NCBI GenBank assembly: GCA_049642385.1
Contig: JBAROU010000081.1
Span: forward strand, 1-16,494
Direction of reading: 5' to 3'
Length of the DNA stretch: 16,494 nucleotides
Source: JBAROU01 sp049642385
GTDB taxonomy: Bacteria > Chloroflexota > Dehalococcoidia > DSTF01 > RBG-16-68-14
In this document: positions 1 to 6,696 of the stretch, one piece after another
Numbering within the stretch: the first letter of the stretch is position 1
Layout of the letters: each line of letters begins with the position of its first letter
The notes under the pieces: generated by a model
What the model was told of the DNA's origin: nothing
The model's input: only the letters and a program-made list of their open reading frames with translations
Databases searched by the model: none
Made by a program: the position numbers and the translations under genes

Positions 1-2176
1 CTACTACTTCGGGCAGGTGATGGCGGCCACGATCACCAAGCTGACCGGCATTCTCCCCGAAGTCGCCTACAACCTGGCGGTCCCGCTCTTCTTCTCCCTC
101 GCGGTCGGCGCTACGTACTCGCTTGCCTACAACCTGGCAGAATCGACGCGGCGCTTCTACCGCCGTCGCGCCGAAGGCACGCGCATCGGGCCGGCCGGGC
201 CGATCCTGGCCGGCTTCGCAGCGGTGCTGTTGGTGATGGTCGTGGGCAACCTGGGAGGCGCCCGACAGCTCATCGACGAGCTCTCCATGGTGTCGCCGTG
301 GCACGTCGACGCGCCGCTGCTTGGCGGGTTCGTCGGCAGCCTGGGCGGGCTCAAAGCCGTGATCTTCGACGGAGCGAACCTGAACCTGCCGCTCGACTGG
401 TACTGGGGCCCGAGCCGGATCATCGCGGCGCCCGAAGGCCAGCCAGGCCCGATCACGGAGTTCCCGTTCTTCACGTTCCTCTTCGCCGACCTGCACGCCC
501 ACTTGATGGCCATCCCGTTTGCGATCACGTCCCTCGCCGTCGGGTTTGGCCTCGTGCTAAACGCGACGCGCTTACTGAAGGAGAAGCCGCGCTATCGCAC
601 CTGGGCGGGTTGGGGCTTCGTCGCCGCGCTCGGGTTCATCGTTGGCGCGCTGCGCTGGATCAACTCCTGGGACTACCCGCCGTTCCTCCTAATGGCCGTC
701 GTCGCGGTCGTGATCTCCGAGCGAACGCTAGAGGGGCGCTTCAGCTGGCCGATGCTCGGTCGCGCGGCGCTCAAGTCGGTCGCGGTCGGGGCGCTCTCGA
801 TCGCGCTCTTCCAGCCGTTCCAGGCGCACTATGAGCTACCCGCGACGGGCTTCCACCGGCTGCTCCAGCGCCAGACATCGCCGTTCCACCAGTACGTGGC
901 TCACTTCGGGGTGTTCCTCTTCCTCGCTGGCGGGTTCGTCGCGTTTCTCGTTGCGCGCATGACGCGTCGAATCGGGACGTTGTCGTTCCTGCGCCGCCTC
1001 ACAGTGGCCTTCGTAGGCGCGATGGTCGTCGCCTCGCTGATCGTCGGGCTGATCGGGCCGGTCTTCGACGCGCTGCCGGTGTCGGTGACGTTCACCAACT
1101 TCTCGGCTGGTTCGTTCCTGCGCGATACGTGGTCGGCGATCTTCGAGCCGCTGCCCGGCGCGAACTTCCTGTCGCCGTCGACGGACGACAGCGGCGCCCG
1201 TTATTCGACGCCTGTGGTCGGGTTCGCCCTGTTCGGCCTTGCGCTGCTGGGCCTGCTCGCTTGGGCCGGGATGCGTCGGCTGCGCGGCGACGGCGCGGTC
1301 CGGCTCTACGTCCTAAGCATGCTGGCGCTCGCAATGGTGCTTAGCGCTGGCGTCGAGATCGGCACACTGGATGAAGACATCCAGCGGTTGAACACAGTGT
1401 TCAAGTTCTATCTCCATGCCTGGGTCTTGCTCGCGGTGGGCGGCGCGTTTGGCGCATGGTACCTGCTCGATGTCGTACGGCCGAAGGTGCCGGTGCGGGC
1501 GCCCCGCATGCAGTTCAGGGCGGCGCACGCGTACACCGCTGCGTTTGGTGTCGCTGCGACGGCGCTGTTCGTGGCTGCGCTGGTCTACCCGATCGTGGCG
1601 ACGCCGCAGCGGGTGAAGGACCGCTGGTTCAATCCTCAGGGCGCCACGGAGGCGGTGAACCCGAAGACGAACGACGGCCTTGCATACATGCTGAGCGGCA
1701 TCCACCCGGACCAGAGTGGAGAGATACGCCTCGCCGACGACTACGGGGCGATCCAGTGGCTGCGCCATAACGTGGAGGGCTCGCCGGTGATCATAGAAGC
1801 GGTGACGACGCCGACGCGTCTCTACGGATGGGGCAACCGGATCAGCATCAACACCGGGCTACCCACGGTGGTGGGCTGGGACCACCACCAGCGGCAGCAG
1901 CGCGGCACGTTTAGCACCATGGTTGACGAACGCCGCGAAGAGGTGCGTAGTTTCTACACCACGACCGACGTCCTCAGCGCGCAGCAGACGCTCAAGCGCT
2001 ACAACGTGCATTACGTGATCGTGGGCGAGCTGGAGCGGTTGTACTTCCCTCAGGAAGGCATCGGCAAGCTGGAGCGTGGGCTCGGCGGCATGCTGCGCCG
2101 GGTGCATCGTTCGGGCGGGACAGCGATCTACGAAGTGCACTTCAGCGATACGCCGCTTGTCGCGGCAGGATCTTGA
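1..2176 (+). CDS. Chlor_Arch_YYY (DUF2298) polytopic membrane protein, 5'-truncated
   Basis: The reading frame is open to the left edge (codons from base 2 read Tyr-Tyr-Phe-Gly-Gln), so the gene begins outside the window; the GTG/ATG at 17-22 are probably internal codons. The YYFG stretch is the motif that gives the Chlor_Arch_YYY family its name. Further family-like motifs follow: a PFF-x-F-x-FADLHAHL block (about 463-510), NSWDYPP (about 661-684) and DIQRLNTVFKFY (about 1377-1410). About ten or more hydrophobic segments run through the first 540 residues. The last 180 residues form a soluble domain with DYGAIQWLRHN and a YNVHYVIVGE strand. Layout and LHAH-type motifs recall GT-C-fold membrane glycosyltransferases, but the function is unknown. 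The TGA stop lies 20 nt before the -35 of the thiamine operon promoter, with no clear terminator. The family call is firm; the biochemical role is open. Confidence 0.85.
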   Translation, partial: YYFGQVMAATITKLTGILPEVAYNLAVPLFFSLAVGATYSLAYNLAESTRRFYRRRAEGTRIGPAGPILAGFAAVLLVMVVGNLGGARQLIDELSMVSPWHVDAPLLGGFVGSLGGLKAVIFDGANLNLPLDWYWGPSRIIAAPEGQPGPITEFPFFTFLFADLHAHLMAIPFAITSLAVGFGLVLNATRLLKEKPRYRTWAGWGFVAALGFIVGALRWINSWDYPPFLLMAVVAVVISERTLEGRFSWPMLGRAALKSVAVGALSIALFQPFQAHYELPATGFHRLLQRQTSPFHQYVAHFGVFLFLAGGFVAFLVARMTRRIGTLSFLRRLTVAFVGAMVVASLIVGLIGPVFDALPVSVTFTNFSAGSFLRDTWSAIFEPLPGANFLSPSTDDSGARYSTPVVGFALFGLALLGLLAWAGMRRLRGDGAVRLYVLSMLALAMVLSAGVEIGTLDEDIQRLNTVFKFYLHAWVLLAVGGAFGAWYLLDVVRPKVPVRAPRMQFRAAHAYTAAFGVAATALFVAALVYPIVATPQRVKDRWFNPQGATEAVNPKTNDGLAYMLSGIHPDQSGEIRLADDYGAIQWLRHNVEGSPVIIEAVTTPTRLYGWGNRISINTGLPTVVGWDHHQRQQRGTFSTMVDERREEVRSFYTTTDVLSAQQTLKRYNVHYVIVGELERLYFPQEGIGKLERGLGGMLRRVHRSGGTAIYEVHFSDTPLVAAGS

Positions 2177-2196
2177 AGAAGCCCCGGACAGTTTCC

Positions 2197-2225
2197 TTGA
2201 CGGGCGCGACGCGACGATGTAATCT
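2197..2225 (+). promoter_or_regulatory. Probable sigma70-type promoter of the thiamine operon
   Basis: TTGACG (2197-2202) is followed after 17 nt by TAATCT (2220-2225), which fits TTGACA/TANNNT. The predicted start near 2232 falls exactly at the first pairing base of the TPP aptamer (P1 begins near 2233), which supports the assignment. An alternative -10, TGTAAT at 2218-2223, would give a short 15-nt spacer. Confidence 0.5.
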
Positions 2226-2232
2226 GAACGCG

Positions 2233-2352
2233 GTTCATAGCTGCGGGAGCTGGGGGCTCCTTCGAGGAAGGCCCGGCTGAGAGGCTCCACCACCACCCTG
2301 GAGCGACCGCGATACCTGATCTGGGTAATGCCAGCGTAGGGAATGTGCGAAC
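2233..2352 (+). promoter_or_regulatory. TPP riboswitch (THI element)
   Basis: Conserved aptamer blocks are present in order: CTGAGA (2277-2282) on the pyrimidine-sensing arm, then CCTGATCTGGGTAATGCCAG (2315-2334) running into CGTAGGGAA on the pyrophosphate-sensing arm. P2 can form from GGAGC (2246-2250) with GCTCC just after CTGAGA. P3 is the TCCT-TCG-AGGA hairpin with a GGGC/GCCC base. P1 pairs GTTC (2233-2236) with GAAC (2349-2352), plus ATA/TGT with a two-base bulge. It sits upstream of thiD in a thiamine operon. TPP binding is expected to turn the operon down. There is no T-tract terminator before thiD, so control of translation initiation is more likely than attenuation. Confidence 0.95.
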
Positions 2353-2363
2353 GAAGACCCGCC

Positions 2364-2432
2364 CTCCCCGCCCGCGAATCGTTCCGCTCCCCGCCAGCTT
2401 CGCTCCCCGCTAGGCCCGTAGCCCGATGGGAG
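2364..2432 (+). promoter_or_regulatory. Candidate riboswitch expression platform: three CTCCCCGC anti-SD copies and the thiD SD
   Basis: CTCCCCGC occurs at 2364-2371, 2387-2394 and 2403-2410. Each contains CTCCC, complementary to the GGGAG (2428-2432) that lies 8 nt before the GTG at 2441. The same CTCCC could also pair with GCGGGAG (2243-2249) in the 5' strand of aptamer P2. That gives a simple switch: without TPP the CTCCC pairs with the P2 strand, and with TPP it is free to mask the SD. The pairing scheme is inferred; the motif copies are seen directly. Confidence 0.4.
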
Positions 2433-2440
2433 ATGGTGAG

Positions 2441-3277
2441 GTGAGGCCCCGTGTCCCCGTCGCCCTCACCATCGCCGGATCGGACTCGGGCGGCGGCGCC
2501 GGTATTCAAGCCGATCTGAAAACGTTCTCCGCCCTCGGCGTCTACGGCGCTTCTGCCATCACGGCCATCACTGCCCAAAACACCCAGCAGGTCACGGACG
2601 TCCTGGAGCTCCCGCCCGGGCTCGTCGCTGCGCAGATCGACGCCGTCGTCAGCGACATCGGCGTGGACGCCGTGAAAACCGGCATGCTCGCCAGCGCGGC
2701 GATCATCGAAGCGGTCGCGGCGAAGGTGCGCGAACACGCTCTCGCACCGCTCGTTGTCGATCCGGTGATGGTCGCCAAAAGCGGCGATCGGTTGTTGCGC
2801 GAGGACGCGATCGACGCCCTTCGCACGCAGCTCCTACCGCTCGCGACTGTCGTCACGCCAAACGTGCCCGAGGCCGAGGTGCTCGTTGGGCACACGATCG
2901 CCTCGTGGGAAGAGACGCGCGAGGCGGCGCGGGAGATCGTCGCGCTGGGCGCGCAGGCGGTCGTGCTCAAGGGCGGCCACCGCGAGGGGCCGGCGACCGA
3001 CCTGTTCTACGATGGCGTGAGCTTCCGCGAGTACACCGCCGTGCGCGTCGAGACGACGAGCACGCACGGCACCGGCTGCACGTTCGCGTCTGCGATCGCG
3101 GCATCGCTGGCCAAAGGCAGCGATCTGCGCCCGGCGGTCGCGGCGGCGAAGGCGTACGTGACGAGGGCGTTGCAATCGGCGTATCCCCTGGGGCACGGCC
3201 ACGGGCCGGTACACCACTTCTTTCGTTACTGGCAACCCAAGCTGTACGACGCGTCGTACGTAGAGGACGAATGCTGA
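2441..3277 (+). CDS. thiD: Hydroxymethylpyrimidine/phosphomethylpyrimidine kinase ThiD
   Basis: ThiD phosphorylates HMP to HMP-P and then HMP-PP, the pyrimidine donor for thiamine phosphate synthase. Ribokinase-fold signatures are complete: ALTIAGSDSGGGAGIQADLK at the N terminus, then VVDPVMVAKSGDRLL, VTPNVPEAEVL, VLKGGH, the anion-hole/catalytic motif THGTGCTFASAIAA, and the C-terminal GPVHHFF. Length (about 278 aa) is normal. I choose GTG 2441 because GGGAG lies 8 nt upstream and the N terminus then matches the family; ATG 2426 is in frame but has no SD. It is the first gene after the TPP riboswitch, and its stop overlaps the next gene's start region (3271-3277), which suggests translational coupling. 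Confidence 0.95.
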   Translation: MRPRVPVALTIAGSDSGGGAGIQADLKTFSALGVYGASAITAITAQNTQQVTDVLELPPGLVAAQIDAVVSDIGVDAVKTGMLASAAIIEAVAAKVREHALAPLVVDPVMVAKSGDRLLREDAIDALRTQLLPLATVVTPNVPEAEVLVGHTIASWEETREAAREIVALGAQAVVLKGGHREGPATDLFYDGVSFREYTAVRVETTSTHGTGCTFASAIAASLAKGSDLRPAVAAAKAYVTRALQSAYPLGHGHGPVHHFFRYWQPKLYDASYVEDEC

Positions 3278-3513
3278 TGCTGCTCATCTTCGGCACGCTC
3301 GCGGTCGCGCTCATGCTCGTGATGTACGCGCTGGAAGACCGCTCTCATTGGTTCGTGCTTGGCTTCGCGCTGGCGAGCGGCGCGGCCGCCGTGTACGGGA
3401 TGCTGATCGAGGCGTGGCCGTTCGCGGTCATCGAAGCGGTCTGGTCGCTCGTTGCCCTGCGCCGTTGGTGGCTGCGACGAACGACTGTCGAGATGACCGC
3501 CCGTGCCGCGTAA
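3271..3513 (+). CDS. Small three-helix membrane protein in the thiamine operon
   Basis: This 80-codon gene encodes three hydrophobic segments: roughly residues 4-21, 28-47 (WFVLGFALASGAAAVYGMLI) and 49-63 (WPFAVIEAVWSLVALRR), ending in a basic tail. The AWPF-x-V-x-EA-x-W-x-x-VALRR pattern recalls small uncharacterised membrane proteins (CBU_0592-like) in other bacteria; this is pattern memory, not a search result. Start ATG 3271 overlaps the thiD stop by 7 nt and has GAGG at 3263-3266; ATG 3277, overlapping the stop by 1 nt, is an alternative. Its place between thiD and the cytX permease suggests a link to membrane transport or simple coupling. No function can be assigned. Confidence 0.8.
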   Translation: MLMLLIFGTLAVALMLVMYALEDRSHWFVLGFALASGAAAVYGMLIEAWPFAVIEAVWSLVALRRWWLRRTTVEMTARAA

Positions 3514-3528
3514 TCGATTGGAGGAGAG

Positions 3529-4962
3529 ATGACGGAGACGACACCGAACCTGGGCGTGCGCCTGCCGGACGACTGGGGCATCCAGCCCGTGCCGCCCGAG
3601 CGCCGCCGCCTGCGCGCGTTTGACTTGGCGCTGCTCTGGGGCGACCTGGCGGTCAGCCTGCTGGTGATGGTCGCCGGTTCGCTGCTGGTGCCGGGGCTGA
3701 GCACGAAGCAGGCGCTAGCCGTGATCGTCATTGGCACGCTGCTGGGCACCGTGCTGCTGTCGTTGGTGGGGATCATCAGCAGCCGCACAGGCGTGCCGAC
3801 GATGGTCGCGTTGCGAGGGTCGCTGGGCATCCGCGGTTCGTATACGACGACGGGGCTGAACATCCTGCAGCTCGTCGGTTGGGCAGCGCTTGAGATCATC
3901 ATCATGGCGCAGGCGGCCCGCGCGCTGAGCGACCACTATCTCGGCTTCGAAGGCTATTACATGTGGCTGGTGTTCTTCGCAGTCGTGGGGATGGCGATGG
4001 CCGTGGGCGGGCCCATTGTCGTCGTGCGGCAATGGATGCAGAAGTTCGGGGTGTGGGTCGTCGTCGGGGCAGCGGTATGGCTCACGTTCTATCTGTTCCA
4101 CGCCTACGACATGAGCGAGATATGGCGTCGTTCCGGCGAAGGAGGCTTCCCAAACTTCTGGCAAGGCGTCGACCTCGTGGTCGCGCTGCCGGTCTCGTGG
4201 CTGCCGCTTGTTGGCGACTACAGCCGGTTCGCGCGGCGGGCGGCGCCGGCCGCGCTCGGGACATACGCGGGGTACGCAATCGCGAACATCTGGTTCTTCA
4301 TGCTAGGGATGCTCTACGTGCAAGCGCTCCAGACCGACCCCGGAGGCCTGGTCGACGCGCTGGTGAAGATGATGCTGCCGCTCACTGCGGGCTGGCTGGC
4401 GCTGATCGTTCTGCTCACGGGCGAGACCGACGAAGCGTTTGCGAACATCTACTCAACAGCGGTGTCGATCCAGAACCTGGTGCCGCGGGCAACGCATGCC
4501 GTGCTCGCGGTGGCCGTGGGCATCATCGCGACGATCGTGGCAGTGAGCCTTGACCTGATCCAATACGAAAACTTTCTGCTGCTCATCGGCGGCGTGTTCG
4601 TGCCAGTGTTCGGCATCATGATCGCCGACTACTTCGTCTTGCGGCGCGGGCGCTACGCGGTGGACGAGCTGTACCGCCGGTCCGGCGAGTATTGGTACGG
4701 CTGGGGTGTGAACCCGGTAGGGGCGGTCGTATGGGTGGTGGGCTTCCTGATCTACGCCCACGCCGCCCAACCCCCGTGGCTGATCGAGCACGCGGACTTC
4801 GTCTCGTGGGTGCCGGCGTGGGTGACCCACATCGGCGGCACGATCCCGACGCTCGCCTTCACGTTCGTGGCGTACTGGGCGGGCATACAGGTGTGGCTCT
4901 CGCTGCGTGAGGGCCCAGTGGACGTCCCGACGTCGGCGGCGCGCGCTGGCGGCGGGAACTGA
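3529..4962 (+). CDS. cytX: NCS1-family nucleobase/cation symporter, probable HMP transporter CytX
   Basis: This 477-aa protein has a soluble N terminus of about 32 residues followed by about 12 hydrophobic segments, as in the NCS1 (CodB-like, PF02133) family. Family landmarks include LLWGDLAVSLLVMVAGSLLV in TM1, RTGVPTMVALRGSLGIRGSY after TM2, and VSWLPLVGDYSRFARR in the middle. NCS1 members range over cytosine, allantoin, thiamine and HMP substrates. Location directly downstream of a TPP riboswitch and thiD points to CytX, the proposed hydroxymethylpyrimidine importer. Family membership is seen in the sequence; the substrate is inferred from context. A strong SD (GGAGGAG, 3520-3526) sits just before ATG 3529. 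Confidence 0.85.
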   Translation: MTETTPNLGVRLPDDWGIQPVPPERRRLRAFDLALLWGDLAVSLLVMVAGSLLVPGLSTKQALAVIVIGTLLGTVLLSLVGIISSRTGVPTMVALRGSLGIRGSYTTTGLNILQLVGWAALEIIIMAQAARALSDHYLGFEGYYMWLVFFAVVGMAMAVGGPIVVVRQWMQKFGVWVVVGAAVWLTFYLFHAYDMSEIWRRSGEGGFPNFWQGVDLVVALPVSWLPLVGDYSRFARRAAPAALGTYAGYAIANIWFFMLGMLYVQALQTDPGGLVDALVKMMLPLTAGWLALIVLLTGETDEAFANIYSTAVSIQNLVPRATHAVLAVAVGIIATIVAVSLDLIQYENFLLLIGGVFVPVFGIMIADYFVLRRGRYAVDELYRRSGEYWYGWGVNPVGAVVWVVGFLIYAHAAQPPWLIEHADFVSWVPAWVTHIGGTIPTLAFTFVAYWAGIQVWLSLREGPVDVPTSAARAGGGN

Positions 4963-4965
4963 GGC

Positions 4966-5205
4966 ATGTTCATGCTGGGCGCCGCCTGGCGCTGGTGGAG
5001 CGAGAGCTGGCGTTCGCCGCGACGGGCGCGGCTGACCTACATTGGGATGACGGTCGCGTTCGCTGCGCTGGCAGTCGTCGCGGTTGTGCGCGGCGAAGTG
5101 CTCGCTGCCGTCCTGGCGGGCATCGTTGCGCTGGTCACGATCGCGCTGGCAGTGTTGGCGCCGCGTCTCGCGCGGAGAACGTATCCGCGGGATGACGTGC
5201 GCTAG
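4966..5205 (+). CDS. Small two-helix membrane protein in the thiamine operon
   Basis: This is a 79-aa protein of unrecognised family. The N terminus (about 25 residues) is rich in Trp and Arg (WRWWSESWRSPRRAR) and could lie on the cytoplasmic membrane face. It is followed by two hydrophobic segments, about residues 25-42 and 45-65, and a basic C-terminal tail (LARRTYPRDDVR). It starts 4 nt after the cytX stop, with GAGG only 1-2 nt before ATG 4966; ATG 4972 is an in-frame alternative with better spacing. The stop lies 17 nt before thiG. Position implies co-expression with cytX and thiG. A permease partner role is possible but unsupported by any motif. Confidence 0.7.
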   Translation: MFMLGAAWRWWSESWRSPRRARLTYIGMTVAFAALAVVAVVRGEVLAAVLAGIVALVTIALAVLAPRLARRTYPRDDVR

Positions 5206-5222
5206 AATGAGGACGTAACGTT

Positions 5223-6020
5223 ATGGAACCTCCACTGATCATCGCTGGTAAGGAGTTCCGTTCGCGGCTGATCGTGGGCACCGGCAAGTACTCGAGCCCT
5301 GAGGTCTGTCGCGCCGCGCTCGACGCCTCGGGCGCGGAGATGGTGACAGTCGCGATCCGGCGACTCGATCTCGACAACCCGGACAAGCAGACCGAGCTCG
5401 ACTACATCGACTGGTCGCGCTACACGATCCTACCCAACACTGCTGGAAGCAAGACGGCCGACGAGGCGCTGTTCACAGCGCGCCTGGGGCGCGAGCTAAC
5501 AGGCTCGACCTGGGTGAAGCTGGAGGTGATCCCCGATCCGAAGTACCTCCTACCTGATCCGATCGGCACGCTGGAGGCGGCGACGATCCTGATCGACGAG
5601 GGCTTCGTCGTGCTGCCCTACATCCACGCCGACCCGGTCCTGGCGCGTCGCCTGGAGGAGATCGGCTGCGCGACGGTGATGCCGCTCGGCTCGGCGATCG
5701 GCTCCGGCCAGGGGATCCTGACGCTGGATGAGATCAAGATCATCATCGAAGAGGCGAACGTGCCGGTCGTCGTCGACGCGGGGCTGGGCGCGCCATCGGA
5801 TGTCGCGCTCGCGATGGAGGTTGGCTCGGACGCCGTGCTGGTGAACAGCGCGATCGCGCTCGCCGAAGACCCGCCGCGCATGGCCGAGGCGATGGCCCAG
5901 GGTGTCGAGGCGGGGCGCAAGGCGTACCTGGCCGGGCGCATCCCCAAGAAGTCATACGCTTCGGCGAGCAGCCCGCTCGAGGGCGTCGCCAAGCCGAGGC
6001 GGCGCGAGCCCGTCTCCTAG
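5223..6020 (+). CDS. thiG: Thiazole synthase ThiG
   Basis: ThiG condenses 1-deoxy-D-xylulose 5-phosphate, dehydroglycine and ThiS thiocarboxylate into the thiamine thiazole phosphate. The 265-aa sequence carries the family blocks: N-terminal GKEFRSRLIVGTGKYSS, MVTVAIRR, Lys99 in TWVKLEVIPD (the Schiff-base lysine), MPLGSAIGSGQG, and the phosphate-binding stretch VDAGLGAPSDVALAMEVGSDA followed by VLVNSAIA. Start ATG 5223 has GAGGA (5209-5213) about 9 nt upstream. It is followed by a TenI-like gene and a ThiS-ThiO fusion, so the thiazole branch is contiguous. The glycine-oxidase (ThiO) rather than ThiH version of the pathway is indicated. A short C-terminal basic extension (KPRRREPVS) looks unremarkable. 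Confidence 0.97.
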   Translation: MEPPLIIAGKEFRSRLIVGTGKYSSPEVCRAALDASGAEMVTVAIRRLDLDNPDKQTELDYIDWSRYTILPNTAGSKTADEALFTARLGRELTGSTWVKLEVIPDPKYLLPDPIGTLEAATILIDEGFVVLPYIHADPVLARRLEEIGCATVMPLGSAIGSGQGILTLDEIKIIIEEANVPVVVDAGLGAPSDVALAMEVGSDAVLVNSAIALAEDPPRMAEAMAQGVEAGRKAYLAGRIPKKSYASASSPLEGVAKPRRREPVS

Positions 6021-6063
6021 CGCCGTGACCACTCCCGCACGATCGGGCGCGCCGCCCGACCGG

Positions 6064-6696
6064 ATGCGCCGCTGGCCCAACCCCGCGCTGATGCTGATCA
6101 CGGACCGCGCTCGTCTGCGCGGACGGCGACTCGAGGAGGTGGTCTCGGCGGCGATCGACGGCGGCGTGAACGCCGTCCAGCTGCGCGAGAAGGACCTCCC
6201 CACCACCGAGCTGTACGATCTGACGATCACGCTGCGCGCAGTGGTGCGCGGGCGCGCACTGCTGCTTGTGAACGACCGCGTCGACGTGGCGCTCTCCGCT
6301 GGTGCGGACGGCGTCCACCTTCCCGAGCGCAGCCTGCCGGGCGAGAAGGTGCGCGGCCTTGTAGGAGAGCACGTCATCGTCGGGCGTTCAGTCCACAGCG
6401 TCGAGGCAGCGCAACGCGCCGCGTCTGATGGCGTCGACTACGTGCAGGTCGGCGCCGTGTACGAGACGGCGTCGAAGCCAGGCGTCGTGCCCGCGGGCGT
6501 GGAGCTCGTGCGCGCCGTCGCCGATGTGGTGTCCGTGCGCGTCATCGCTGTCGGCGGCATCACGGCGGAGGCTGTCGGCGAGGTGATCGAGGCTGGTGTG
6601 GACGGCGTCGCGGTTATCGGCGCGATTCTGGACGCGGACGACCCCCGTTTGGCGGCGTCCAAGTTGTGGCACGCGCTGGATGAGGCCTACGGCTGA
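6064..6696 (+). CDS. tenI: ThiE/TenI superfamily protein, probably thiazole tautomerase (TenI-like)
   Basis: This is a TIM-barrel of the thiamine-phosphate synthase superfamily (about 210 aa): LITDR, NAVQLREKD, LLVNDRVDVALSAGADGVHL and VIAVGGIT. Two features favour TenI over ThiE. The ThiE-type HLGQxDL block is replaced by HLPERSLP, and the segment around GRSVHS (His111) with DYVQVGAVYETASKPG closely resembles B. subtilis TenI, whose equivalent His acts in thiazole tautomerisation. It lies directly after thiG, whose product TenI converts, as in B. subtilis, while a second paralogue at 8044-8679 has the ThiE-type block. A true ThiE function is still possible because QLREK and NDR are intact. 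Start is uncertain: ATG 6064 gives the usual length; GTG 6025, 4 nt after the thiG stop, is an alternative; neither has a clear SD. Its TGA overlaps the next ATG (TGATG). Confidence 0.8.
   Translation: MRRWPNPALMLITDRARLRGRRLEEVVSAAIDGGVNAVQLREKDLPTTELYDLTITLRAVVRGRALLLVNDRVDVALSAGADGVHLPERSLPGEKVRGLVGEHVIVGRSVHSVEAAQRAASDGVDYVQVGAVYETASKPGVVPAGVELVRAVADVVSVRVIAVGGITAEAVGEVIEAGVDGVAVIGAILDADDPRLAASKLWHALDEAYG

Noticed and set aside
1859..2737. Long minus-strand open frame across the DUF2298 end, riboswitch and thiD
   Set aside because: It is antisense to a conserved aptamer and two conserved genes, has Arg/Asp/Gly-biased composition typical of GC-rich shadows, and no family motif.
5902..6063. 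5' extension of the TenI-like frame into thiG
   Set aside because: The extra residues are Arg/Ser/Pro-rich with no similarity to the family and lie inside conserved thiG sequence; only GTG 6025 remains a fair alternative.
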